Assembly: GCA_051530055.1 (NCBI GenBank)
Contig: JBMGUZ010000013.1
Location: 1-58,880 of the forward strand
Length of the DNA stretch: 58,880 nt
Source of the DNA: Neoechinorhynchus agilis
Lineage: Eukaryota; Acanthocephala
Reading direction: 5' to 3'
Both the position numbers and the translations under genes were made by a program. Within the stretch, counting starts at the first letter, position 1. The number at the start of each line of letters is the position of its first letter. Shown piece by piece: positions 21,665 through 32,449 of the stretch. A model generated the notes under the pieces. It did not search any database. It saw only the letters and a program-made list of their open reading frames with translations, and was not told the DNA's origin.

Positions 21665-21969
21665 CTATAAGGAAGTGTTAACAAAAGCGCTGAACAGATC
21701 CAAAATCAATTGGAATTTCGATGATAAAAAGTTGATCCTTTTGTAAAAGTGTAGTGGAGAAATCAAACGCATAAATGCGAATTGTCCGAAATGGACACTC
21801 AATTTAAAATGAAGATATCTTGAGTTGTATTTTAAATACTACTGATGGCTAAAAACCAAATTTTCCCTTTTTTGTTAACTTTTATTTCTTCGAGTAAGCA
21901 GCGATAACGTGAAACTTCGCAGAAAACCGAAGAACTCTAACAAAAATCTAAAGGTTCTAAAAAGCCGAC

Positions 21970-23157
21970 TTAATCTCTAGCGATTTTGAATCGATCACCC
22001 TTAAACAGCTCACACTCCTCGGGAGCTGCGTTCTTGCTTAGAATGTTGCGAAGGACCTGCGCGCACAAATCCCGAAAATGGAGTTGCTCTGCGGCCGAAC
22101 TTCTGAGCTTTCGGCTGATGAGGGTCTCTTCTTGATCAAGAATTGCCTCTATATGCCGAAATTGCTTCATAAGCTAAGAGCAGCTCCATGTTTCGGAGAA
22201 GACAAATTGTTAGGAGAGCTCGACGGGGTAATTCGTAAGCAGCTGGGACATATATTGATTGTCAAATTTTCTGACACAGGTTGGCGACAGGCTACTTTTC
22301 CAACGGCTTATGGTGGTTTGGGAGTTCGCACCACTTCAGACGTCGCTTTACCTGCCTTCCTCTCCTCTTGCCGGGCAGTGGGATCTTTGAAACAGGATTA
22401 TCTCAATGGCATCAATTGACAGGCATCAACCAGCTCCCCGCAAATGAGTGCAAACAGTCGTCTCGGGACATTCCTCTTGTTCAGAAGATTCACAACTCTT
22501 TCAAAGATCTTCTGGATGATTTGTCTCAGGTCCGGCTGGTAGCCTGTTCCACGAAGGAGTCGGGAGCGTGGTTGAATGCTCTCCCTGTAGGGAAACTTGG
22601 AAATCTCCTTGTTGACTCAGTCGTCAGGATCGCAGTATCCTTGATATTAGGTCTGCCGATTTGCATCCCGCATCGCTGCCGCTGCGGCACTATAGTGGAC
22701 GCTCCGGGGAGACACGGCCTCATATGCAAGACGTCAGCGATTTCCAAGGCATGCTGAAATCAATGCCATTCTGAGTAGGACCCTAAAAACTCTTTTCCTC
22801 TCAAACGTTCTAGAACCCACTAATCTTTGTAGATTAGATGGATTTCTTGGCGGGAGGGAAAATGTTTTTGCAAACTCCAACATCAGCCACTCGAAAAAAG
22901 TCCAGGAGGAGCGCCGACGGCGGCAGAGGAGCTGAAATGCTCGAAATACAGGGAGCTAATCCGAAATTACCATTTTGTTCACTTCGGTGTGGAAACGTAC
23001 CTTGGGAGGGTCGGCACTGGCCCTGCTGAAGGACCGGGGGAAACGAATCAACGCGGCGACTGGAGAGCCAAGATCGACTTCGTTCTTGGCGCAAAAAATA
23101 AGCATTGCGGTGCAACGGGGCAATGCGGCCAACATTTTGGCCAGCGCCGATGAATAG
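21970..23157 (+). mobile_element. R2-type LINE 3' end, damaged
   Basis: The plus strand carries the thumb region (KNCLYMPKLLHKLR, TAYGGLGVRTT), the connector (GKLGNLLVDSVVRIAVSLILGLP), the zinc-binding start CRCG...HGLICK, and the conserved tail TGEPRSTSFLAQKISIAVQRGNAANIL ending in TAG at about 23157. Frames change near 22410 and again after 22757. The endonuclease core (RPD, WD) is missing between about 22757 and 22960. It lies beside the ALIX-like exons and may have disrupted that gene. Confidence 0.8.
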
Positions 23158-23827
23158 GAGCGGAGAGGTTGTAAACAATGCATAGATAAATTGTATACAA
23201 ATAAAGTTTCTTAGAAAACATGTATAGAAAAACGCAAAAAAAGGAAGGAGAAATGTAAAATTTTGGCGATTGTTTTAGATCAAAAGGAGAGACATTTTTA
23301 AAAGATTTAAAATATTGTGCATACCGAATAGAGCGTTATATGAATTGGACTCCAAAGACGAATTATCATAATTTCGACTGCATCGTATCTATTTTGCGTC
23401 TCAGTTTCTAAATCTATGGATACCAATGACTCACAGATTGTTGATCGCATCTTTTGTTTTGAGTTCGCTCCTTATAAATACCAGAAATCGATGAGCATCG
23501 TTTAAAATTGAGCTTCTCAGCGTTGAATTTAAATCGGGACTCAGAAAGGTCTTCTCCGATTGATCCAAATTGCCAACTTCTCCTAAATGTTATTGATTTT
23601 TTATAGGCTTTTCGTGGTCGCTTTTCGACTTCAACTTACAACATTCCTCTTCAATTCTTAAAAAAGTCTTTAAAAACATTTAATCAAATTTAACTCACTT
23701 TATCAGAAGAAAAAGTATGTGACTGTCCTCAAACTTGAGAGTGAGTCTTGTACGACACTTTAATTCTGAAAACCGACAGGTCTTTCTAAGAAAGCAAAAG
23801 TAGCGAATCTCGAAATTTCTGACTGTC

Positions 23828-24345
23828 TCCTTAGTAAAGATTATCGATTTTCCAGAATAGCGATCAGGTTTCAGAACAAGTTCAGCGATGTGTTGATGGC
23901 AAATAAATGGATATCCTGAAAGTGGAATGATTTTATTCTAGATTTTCAGGCGAAAATTCGATGCATTCATGTTTTTCATTTTAAGCAAAGAACACGCTGT
24001 CGACCTCGAGAATTACGAGACTTTGGACTGTCTTCTTAGTAAAGATTATCGATTTTCCAGACTTGTGATCAGGTTTCAGAACAAGTTCAGCGATGTGTTG
24101 ATGACAAATAAATGGATATCCTGTAAGCGGGATGATTTTATTCTAGATTTTCAGACCAAAATTCGATGCATTCATGTTTTTCATTTTAAGCAAAGAAGTT
24201 CATGCTGTCGACCTCGAGAATTACGAGACTTTGGACTGTCTTCTTAGTAAAGATTACCGATTTTTCAGACTAGTGATCAGGTTTCAGAACAAGTTCGGCG
24301 ATGTGTTGATGGCAAGTAAACGGCGTAGAGGATGCAATATTAACA
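23828..24345 (+). repeat. Tandem triplication of an ALIX-like exon unit
   Basis: Three copies of a 205-208 bp unit; TTAGTAAAG starts at 23831, 24036 and 24244. Each contains a pyrimidine-rich TTTTCCAG or TTTTTCAG acceptor followed by a frame reading VIRFQNKFSDVLM. That resembles the end of the ALIX V domain (LVRFQNKCSDIV in human). Each copy thus looks like an exon with its 3' splice site, repeated in tandem. The third is partial and more diverged. The plus strand is opposite to the other ALIX-like exons at 21.2-21.7 kb. Confidence 0.55.
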
Positions 24346-24614
24346 AAATTAAATCATTTTTCTTTATTTTTGTGTGACCAAAAGAATATTAAACTGCCGC
24401 ATTCGATTATATTAGAAGGCACTTCGGTTTCCGCCAATGAGAGAAACGGAGAACCATAAATAGCATCGTGCATTGGGCAGCGAAGAGCATGTAAGAAATT
24501 TAAACCATCTTGGATAAAATGGAAGCTTAATCGGTATTTGTTTTAGAGTAATCTTCGAAATGATTTAAAGTTTATGAGTGCTGTGAACTCGAGTTGTAGG
24601 CAAAAAATCTGTTC

Positions 24615-24902
24615 TTGATTCGTTACAAAATCAGTAATAAAAATTTGAATAATAATCGAAATGCCGCAGCGCTCAGAGATATCCGAGAAGGGCCATCCGA
24701 AGAAGTTGTTGATAAAGAGCAAGGATTTTATGAACAATGTTACAATGTTTTTCACAAAAAGGCGTTCCCATTCTATGAAACAATCGACTATATGCGGGAT
24801 TTTTGCAATATAATTGGAATTCAAGCCAGAAAAACTTTCCTGATTTCAAGGAAACACTCGACGAATTGTTGCGGCGAAAGTGTGATTGTTAATGCGATTT
24901 AG
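24615..24902 (+). CDS. Unrecognised open frame
   Basis: An open stretch of about 80 codons (ALRDIREGPSEEV through SVIVNAI, TAG at 24900-24902) with ordinary amino-acid composition. No ATG fits the frame at its start and no domain is recognised. It may be an exon, since AG dinucleotides precede it, or chance. Confidence 0.2.
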   Translation: MIRYKISNKNLNNNRNAAALRDIREGPSEEVVDKEQGFYEQCYNVFHKKAFPFYETIDYMRDFCNIIGIQARKTFLISRKHSTNCCGESVIVNAI

Positions 24903-25093
24903 AAACAATTGAAACGGGGAAAACAAGGGAGCAAACTTATATGAGCTTTTATATTTACATTCAAGCGATAGGAAGACCAAATCTGTGTTTATAAGTAAAA
25001 ATTAGATGTTTCAAAGAATCTAAAAATAAATGTATAAGCATTTTGTATCGAAAATAGACAAGTCTTGATTTTCAAACGCTACGAGGTTAAGAA

Positions 25094-25243
25094 AAAATTA
25101 ACTGGACGGAACATGGATTTGTAACGAACAAATTTAAACAAGGCATTGCAATCGCTTTAATCGGTGTCGCCGAAACGTGATTTCTGTCTGGTGCTCTGAA
25201 TGTTAAAGTGAAGAAACTCATTGAGGCGCAAGGAAACGACGGA
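25094..25243 (+). repeat. Dispersed 150-bp repeat, left copy
   Basis: Near-identical to 27434-27577 in the same orientation; a shared landmark is GCCGAAACGTGATTTCTG. The two copies flank the Tudor gene. Confidence 0.75.
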
Positions 25244-25686
25244 CGTAATTATGAATTTCTCAGCAGCTTTGCGATATGGTCATGCTCTCCCTAAAAATTC
25301 CTTTCTGTGATGGGACCCTTCAATCAAATCCTCAACGAGAGAATAAGCGAAATTTTCAAAATGCTTGGTTTGTACTTTTGGTAAAATTCAACGTTTTTAA
25401 ATGTTCATACAAATTTCATCGTCGCACTCTAATTTTTTAATCATTTTAAAGATTTCAAACTCTCTGAAATAATCTGCCTGTTGATTATCAAGAACATAAT
25501 AATCGAAATTATAGCAGCGATTTTATATTTATGAGGCGCTAAAACGAAATAAAAACATGCAATTAAAGCCAGAACTCGATAATCCAACTTTAACGTAAGA
25601 CTCAAAACTGTGTAATAATTTTATTTACAGAAAACCCAGAAAGTCTTGCAGCGTTTTAGGCTGCATTAAAACTCGAACGAACTCGC

Positions 25687-26859
25687 CTAGTTGTTCAGTT
25701 GCGAGTCGTCCATTGTATTGGCGTCTTCGCCATTTTGTTCATTCGTTGTATCCACTGATTCTTCGTTTGATTTATCAAATACCAACAAATGCGATAAAGA
25801 TTTTTCCAATGGTTTCAATCCATACGACTTTTTAATCGATAGCTTCACCATAAATGATTGTCGCGAAACGTCGTAGCCGATAATCTTTGCGATTAATCGT
25901 TCCTTTTGTGCGAATCGGGTGTCCATTTGCCGAAACCGATACTCTAACGGTCCTTGAGCCATTTCTTTAGTTGAACACCCATCCAAATGACACTTAAAAA
26001 TCGTCTTTCGAATAGCGAGTATCGATGGAGAAGCAACGTAGCATATTAATTTAGAAACAAACCGTATCTTTCCGGAATCTACTTCTTCGACAAGAAATCT
26101 ATGACCCTGGTCCTCCAGGATCTTTACTCTTTTGAATGATTTATCGGAATCTTTGACGAGACAATAATGGCCAGGATAAAGTTCTCTCGATACCTCCTCA
26201 GCGTGACGTCCATTTGAATTAATTAATTCTCGATTCAGATAAGTTCGCCATTCCTGTACAAATTGGGTTATAAAAATATTTTCAATGTTGCAGAAGTGCA
26301 CCAGCTTATAAATAATTTCGATATTAATCAAATATTTGCCGTCCTCGTCCTTTCTTATAAAATCACAAAAGACATTCCCTTCAAATGCTGCCTCGGGAAC
26401 TTGTGAGTGGTTTTGATTTACAAATACGGAATTGCCATGTTGGTTTTCCAATTTTAGTTTACATGGAAGGGCCAGCCTCGGAATGGAGTTGAAAATTCTT
26501 TTAACCGGTCGTAGATTTACCAATGGAAGCCACTCTTGGTGACCGTAATCAATGTAAAAGACTTTGAATGAAGATGTCAGAATATTCACTTCTGTAATTT
26601 GACCTCGGTACCACTTTCCGTCCACAAGGGACTTGCCAATACATTTGGAATTAAGACCATACACAAGAAATTGATTGAAACGAAGAGATTCATAAACATT
26701 TCGTAGACCGATCTCAAGATCCAATCGATTTTTGAAGATTAAATTTGGTAGAAGGTAAATATTTTGAGGATTATCCATGTAACTGACTTGACAGTAGACA
26801 GAATCTTGTAGAGAAACTATAAACTGCGGGTAATCCGCTGGAGGTACAAAAGTGCTCAT
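25687..26859 (-). CDS. Tudor-domain protein
   Basis: 390 residues in one exon, ATG at 26859. A Tudor core is clear around residues 70-130: WYRGQITEV, then FKVFYIDYGHQEWLPL, then a basic stretch and LPCKL. A second Tudor-like segment occurs around 228-290 (GHYCLVKDSDKSFKRVKIL, then VEEVDSGKIRFV). The C-terminus is acidic. Extended Tudor proteins bind methylated arginines, often in the RG-rich tails of Argonaute/Piwi proteins in germ granules. The RG-rich N-terminus of the Argonaute 6 kb away would be a possible partner, but this is inference. The aromatic cage in the first domain (Y, F/Y, DYG) appears mostly present. Confidence 0.8.
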   Translation of the reverse strand: MSTFVPPADYPQFIVSLQDSVYCQVSYMDNPQNIYLLPNLIFKNRLDLEIGLRNVYESLRFNQFLVYGLNSKCIGKSLVDGKWYRGQITEVNILTSSFKVFYIDYGHQEWLPLVNLRPVKRIFNSIPRLALPCKLKLENQHGNSVFVNQNHSQVPEAAFEGNVFCDFIRKDEDGKYLINIEIIYKLVHFCNIENIFITQFVQEWRTYLNRELINSNGRHAEEVSRELYPGHYCLVKDSDKSFKRVKILEDQGHRFLVEEVDSGKIRFVSKLICYVASPSILAIRKTIFKCHLDGCSTKEMAQGPLEYRFRQMDTRFAQKERLIAKIIGYDVSRQSFMVKLSIKKSYGLKPLEKSLSHLLVFDKSNEESVDTTNEQNGEDANTMDDSQLNN

Positions 26860-27433
26860 TATTGATGATTTTCTGTAAGAATAATTTTAGTCAAGAAGCC
26901 GATCTAACTGTATACTTTCAAAGATAGAAGCAATATAAAGCTTTTGAGTGAAAAGAATTAGGGGGGTACTCTATCTTGCTAAGCGTTATAAAATTTCAGC
27001 CAATCAGCGTGTGCATAACAGCGGGGCACCGGTATAAAATAGGAAATAAACCCTAAAAATAATTAATCATCACGTGCCGCTTTTTTTAACCGTGTAATGG
27101 ACGCTTTATCTTTGAATTTAATTATATATTTTGTTTGAATTACTAATTTGTTTTACACCCTTTGGATTTTTATATCATCACCAGGTTGTTATTTTAAGCG
27201 ATTTCTGTAGAAGTTATTTAAATTATCATTTTATTTAATTATTTGCTCAAATGGTGCATATAAATTGCTTTCTTTATTTTTAAGGGTAAGTATCAATTTC
27301 AATAGTGAGAATAAATGGCATGAGACTCTTATCTTAAATGTGTGATTTTGTTTCTCATTCTTAAAACGGTCTCCAGCTGTGAATTGCATGCTGATTGGCT
27401 TAATTTTCAATATGGCAAGCAATAATCCTCAAA
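26860..27433. other. Intergenic, no gene seen
   Basis: Very AT-rich 5' flank of the Tudor gene. A minus-strand open frame at 27231-27422 has no domain signal. Confidence 0.5.
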
Positions 27434-27577
27434 AAAAATTAACTGGACGAAACATGGATTTGTAACGAACAAATTTAAAAGCATTGCGATAGCTTTAATC
27501 GGTGTCGCCGAAACGTGATTTCTGTCTGGTGCTCTGAATGTTAAAGTGAAGAAACTCATTGAAACGTAAGGAAATGA
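27434..27577 (+). repeat. Dispersed 150-bp repeat, right copy
   Basis: The partner of 25094-25243, with a few substitutions and small deletions. Confidence 0.75.
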
Positions 27578-27907
27578 TGCTGCTCCGAGACTTAGACTTT
27601 CAAGGAAGATAAAAGAAGTCTCGCTAAATTACGACAGTTCAAACTCACGAAAAAATAAAGAAACTCAACGTCGCAATGTGCGGAATAAAGAGAAGACTTT
27701 ATATAAATGATTATTACGTTTGATGAAGTTCAAATCAAAGAGATTTTGGAAACTTTTTAACGCTGAAAAACTTTGTGAGTGAATTTCGATGCTTTCGCCG
27801 CAATAAAACAGAAAAAGTGACTAACAGCTTTAAGCCGAAGACAGCGATTAAGTTCGTTACAAATCGCGCAGGTTGATGGCCATAACATTCAATAAACACT
27901 GTGAGCT

Positions 27908-29049
27908 TTAGTATTTATTTCGCAAAACCGCCGGAACAGTGAGTTGTTCGCCCGCTAACAAATCTCGAACGGTGAAAAGAGCCATTGCTTGTCTGTCTGT
28001 TCCATTAGATTTAAAGTGAACCTTCTGAATGAGCAAATTGGCATTGCTCTGAGAGCGATGAAAAAGATGAGACACGTTGGTGATTGGCGCTACGTTTCCA
28101 TTTCTCTCCTTATCGCTGTCCAGCTGACAAACAAAATAACCCTTTGGAAGATCGTGGTTCACACGGACACCCAATCTTTTAGTTCTATGAACAAATACCT
28201 CCAAATAAGCTCGAATTCCTTGGCTGACCAATGTGTTTGGACAGTGCCCTGGACATTTACACGCATCGCCACATTCTTGAACTCCTCGTGGAATTCCACC
28301 TTCGGGCAATCTCAAATATTCGTAAGTATTTTGCTTCGAAGTCAGTGTGTTTTCTAAACTAAAATGCTCGCAAACCGGAGAAATGTAATGTAAATGAAGC
28401 ATACGAAAAACTCGAATATGGATCTGTGAATTTAAGATTTAAATAATCAATCTTTACGATTGCTTTACGTAGATCCTTTTTTAGTTTAGGTAAAATATCT
28501 TAGATTCTACGATAAAAAAACGAATTTCATTCTTAAACAGATCTGTAAATTTTCTGAAGGTATCAATTATTGCATTTTAGTATCCGGCAATTCTTCAAAA
28601 TTAACGTAGAATTCAATGGGAAGTTTAATCCATGGTGCGAATTGCATTTGTTTAGACTAAACGCCACTCTTTTAAACTCGCCTAACGCCAACATTTGAGA
28701 GCATTTCTAGGTATCAAATTTGGCGAAACTTGCGAGGATCCTGGTAGACGATAGAAAACATTCACATCAAAATGACAACGATGCTCATTGCAGAGTGGAA
28801 TTTCTTTTCTTTCCAGACCATTCGAAATATCTTTATCCACGACATTTTTCCCGCTTCCAGCGTACTCATAATCGATGTCCACATTTTCTTGGAAAGTAAA
28901 TAAATCGATCGATAAATGTGACCTTGTCGTTTCCAACTGTTCGAAAACTTGACGGATTTTGTAGAATGATCGAAAACAAGGCGATACGTAAAACACTTTT
29001 TTGGTCGTCCCGGTTCGATTTATCATGCGTTTCCAACCGTAGATTAAAA
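27908..29049 (-). pseudogene. SETDB1-like gene, degenerate and truncated
   Basis: Two coding segments on the minus strand. The upstream one (28682-29049) is an MBD-type domain with YGWKR, FYVSPCFRSFYKIRQV and LSIDLFTF, followed by KDISNGLERKEIPLCNE, the conserved start of the SETDB pre-SET region. The downstream one (27908-about 28358, after acceptor CATTTTAG) has GGIPRGVQECGDACKC and NTLVSQGIRAYLEVF, then LGVRVNHDLPKGYFVC, typical of SETDB pre-SET/SET. The CDC-type cysteine cluster between them was not found. The SET domain lacks the central part; its NHSCxPN motif reads HRSQSNANL and the ELTWDY motif reads QLTVPAV; there are no post-SET cysteines. Methyltransferase activity is therefore not expected. 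The Tudor region is absent: the MBD segment begins directly at the edge of the 28-bp satellite. It is either a dying paralogue or a non-catalytic derivative. Confidence 0.7.
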
Positions 29050-31893
29050 ATATTTCAGGCAAAGAAAACCTTGTGAAATATTTCAGGCAGGGAAAACCTT
29101 GTGAAATATTTCAGGTAAAGAAAACCGTGTGAAATATTTCAGGCAAGGAAAACCTTGTAAAATATTTCAGGCAGGGAAAACCTTGTGAAATATTTCAGGT
29201 AAAGAAAACCTTGTGAAATATTTCAGGCAGGGAAAACCTTGTGAAATATTTCAGGCAGGGAAAACCTTGTGAAATATTTCAGGTAAAGAAAACCGTGTGA
29301 AATATTTCAGGCAGGGAAAGCCTTGTGAAATATTTCAGGCAGGGAAAGCCTTGTGAAATATTTCAGGCAGGGAAAACCGTGTGAAATATTTCAGGCAGGG
29401 AAAGCCTTGTGAAATATTTCAGGCAAGGAAAACCGTGTGAAATATTTCAGGCAAGGAAAACCTTGTGAAATATTTCAGGCAGGGAAAACCTTGTGAAATA
29501 TTTCAGGTAAAGAAAACCTTGTGAAATATTTCAGGCAGGGAAAACCTTGTGAAATATTTCAGGCAGGGAAAACCTTGTGAAATATTTCAGGCAGGGAAAA
29601 CCTTGTGAAATATTTCAGGCAAGGAAAGCCTTGTGAAATATTTCAGGCAGGGAAAACCTTGTGAAATATTTCAGGCAGGGAAAACCTTGTGAAATATTTC
29701 AGGCAGGGAAAACCTTGTGAAATATTTCAGGCAAGGAAAACCGTGTGAAATATTTCAGGCAGGGAAAACCTTGTGAAATATTTCAGGCAGGGAAAACCTT
29801 GTGAAATATTTCAGGCAAGGAAAGCCTTGTGAAATATTTCAGGCAGGGAAAACCTTGTGAAATATTTCAGGCAGGGAAAACCTTGTGAAATATTTCAGGC
29901 AGGGAAAACCTTGTGAAATATTTCAGGCAGGGAAAACCTTGTGAAATATTTCAGGCAGGGAAAACCTTGTGAAATATTTCAGGCAGGGAAAACCTTGTGA
30001 AATATTTCAGGCAGGAAAACCTTGTGAAATATTTCAGGCAGGGAAAACCTTGTGAAATATTTCAGGCAGGGAAAACCTTGTGAAATATTTCAGGCAGGGA
30101 AAACCTTGTGAAATATTTCAGGCAGGGAAAACCTTGTGAAATATTTCAGGCAAGGAAAACCTTGTGAAATATTTCAGGCAGGGAAAACCTTGTGAAATAT
30201 TTCAGGCAGGGAAAACCTTGTGAAATATTTCAGGCAGGGAAAACCTTGTGAAATATTTCAGGCAGGGAAAACCGTGTGAAATATTTCAGGCAGGGAAAAC
30301 CTTGTGAAATATTTCAGGCAGGGAAAACCTTGTGAAATATTTCAGGCAGGGAAAGCCTTGTGAAATATTTCAGGCAGGGAAAACCTTGTGAAATATTTCA
30401 GGCAGGGAAAACCGTGTGAAATATTTCAGGCAGGGAAAACCTTGTGAAATATTTCAGGCAGGGAAAACCTTGTGAAATATTTCAGGCAGGGAAAACCTTG
30501 TGAAATATTTCAGGCAAGGAAAACCTTGTGAAATATTTCAGGCAGGGAAAACCTTGTGAAATATTTCAGGCAGGGAAAGCCTTGTGAAATATTTCAGGCA
30601 GGGAAAACCTTGTGAAATATTTCAGGCAGGGAAAACCTTGTGAAATATTTCAGGCAGGGAAAACCTTGTGAAATATTTCAGGCGGGAAAACCTTGTGAAA
30701 TATTTCAGGCAGGGAAAACCTTGTGAAATATTTCAGGCAGGAAAACCTTGTGAAATATTTCAGGCAGGGAAAACCGTGTGAAATATTTCAGGCAGGGAAA
30801 GCCTTGTGAAATATTTCAGGCAGGGAAAACCTTGTGAAATATTTCAGGCAGGGAAAACCTTGTGAAATATTTCAGGCAGGGAAAACCTTGTGAAATATTT
30901 CAGGCAGGGAAAACCTTGTGAAATATTTCAGGCAGGGAAAACCTTGTGAAATATTTCAGGCAAGGAAAACCTTGTGAAATATTTCAGGCAGGGAAAGCCT
31001 TGTGAAATATTTCAGGCAGGGAAAACCTTGTGAAATATTTCAGGCAGGGAAAACCTTGTGAAATATTTCAGGCAGGGAAAACCTTGTGAAATATTTCAGG
31101 CAGGGAAAACCTTGTGAAATATTTCAGGCAGGGAAAACCTTGTGAAATATTTCAGGCAGGGAAAACCTTGTGAAATATTTCAGGCAGGGAAACCTTGTGA
31201 AATATTTCAGGCAGGGAAAACCTTGTGAAATATTTCAGGCAGGGAAAACCTTGTGAAATATTTCAGGCAGGGAAAACCTTGTGAAATATTTCAGGCAGGG
31301 AAAACCTTGTGAAATATTTCAGGCAGGGAAAACCTTGTGAAATATTTCAGGCAGGGAAAACCTTGTGAAATATTTCAGGCAGGGAAAACCTTGTGAAATA
31401 TTTCAGGCAAGGAAAACCTTGTGAAATATTTCAGGCAGGGAAAACCTTGTGAAATATTTCAGGCAGGGAAAACCTTGTGAAATATTTCAGGCAAGGAAAA
31501 CCTTGTGAAATATTTCAGGCAGGGAAACCTTGTGAAATATTTCAGGCAGGGAAAACCTTGTGAAATATTTCAGGCAGGAAAACCTTGTGAAATATTTCAG
31601 GCAGGGAAAACCTTGTGAAATATTTCAGGCAGGGAAAACCTTGTGAAATATTTCAGGCAGGGAAAACCTTGTGAAATATTTCAGGCAAGGAAAGCCTTGT
31701 GAAATATTTCAGGCAGGGAAAACCTTGTGAAATATTTCAGGCAGGGAAAACCTTGTGAAATATTTCAGGCAAGGAAAACCTTGTGAAATATTTCAGGCAG
31801 GGAAAACCTTGTGAAATATTTCAGGCAGGGAAAGCCTTGTGAAATATTTCAGGCAGGGAAAACCTTGTGAAATATTTCAGGCAGGGAAAACCT
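29050..31893 (+). repeat. 28-bp satellite, about 100 copies, matching a PLE hammerhead fragment
   Basis: Head-to-tail units of 28 bp (a few of 26-27 bp) fill about 2.84 kb. The unit reads AGGCARGGAAAACC followed by TTGTGAAATATTTC. Common variants are GGCAGGG or GGCAAGG, AACCTT or AACCGT, and AAAGCC. The GGCAAGG version is identical over all 28 bases to 4806-4833 in PLE 1, that is, stem II, GAA and the palindromic loop of its hammerhead. The CUGAAGA strand is absent, so the array cannot self-cleave as a hammerhead. Each unit can still form a short hairpin (CAAGG with CCTTG) and contains the palindrome GAAATATTTC. Left-end units are more diverged than central ones, as expected for homogenisation by unequal exchange. 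Confidence 0.95.
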
Positions 31894-32449
31894 TTACTTT
31901 TTATTGCGAATTATCAAATGATTTATTTATTTGATAATTTTCGGCCTTCGCTTAGGCTTTTTTCGGTCCATACAATTTATTGATTTCCATATTTCGGCAG
32001 CCAATGAAACACTAACAATCGTACCGAAATATCGGACCCAATTAATTTTGCTTCAAATTTTCCGCCATATAAAAACACAATTCAATTTAACAAAATTGAT
32101 GACTTTCGGATCAAAACGCAAAATAAAAGCGAAATGAACGAGCAATAATTTTTATTGATCGATTATTGATTGCGTCAATGGGTTCGTATTTCCATAATGA
32201 GTACAAAGTGTTTAGACTAAAGTCTTGTAACTTTTCCTCTTTTTTTAAATTTTTCGATGTTGCTTATTGAACCGACTCAAAAAATCGGAAATCGTGACTA
32301 TATCGTCGGTTTCAGTGAATTTCAATTTTAAATAGCCATTGTTTCGCAGAAGGATTTTAATTTTTAGTAGTGATCGGAAATGCAACAAAATCTTCTCATC
32401 AAACGATACTTTTCTCTCTAAAAACTTCATTATTGAAATCAAACGGGAT
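31894..32449. other. Right flank of satellite, no clear gene
   Basis: AT-rich. The minus-strand frame 32245-32442 (65 codons) lies just 3' of the DUF4139 stop and could be an alternative last exon, but no splice pair supports it. Confidence 0.4.

Noticed and set aside
29050-31893. CRISPR-like array
   Set aside because: The repeats are contiguous 28-bp units with no unique spacers, in a eukaryotic context.
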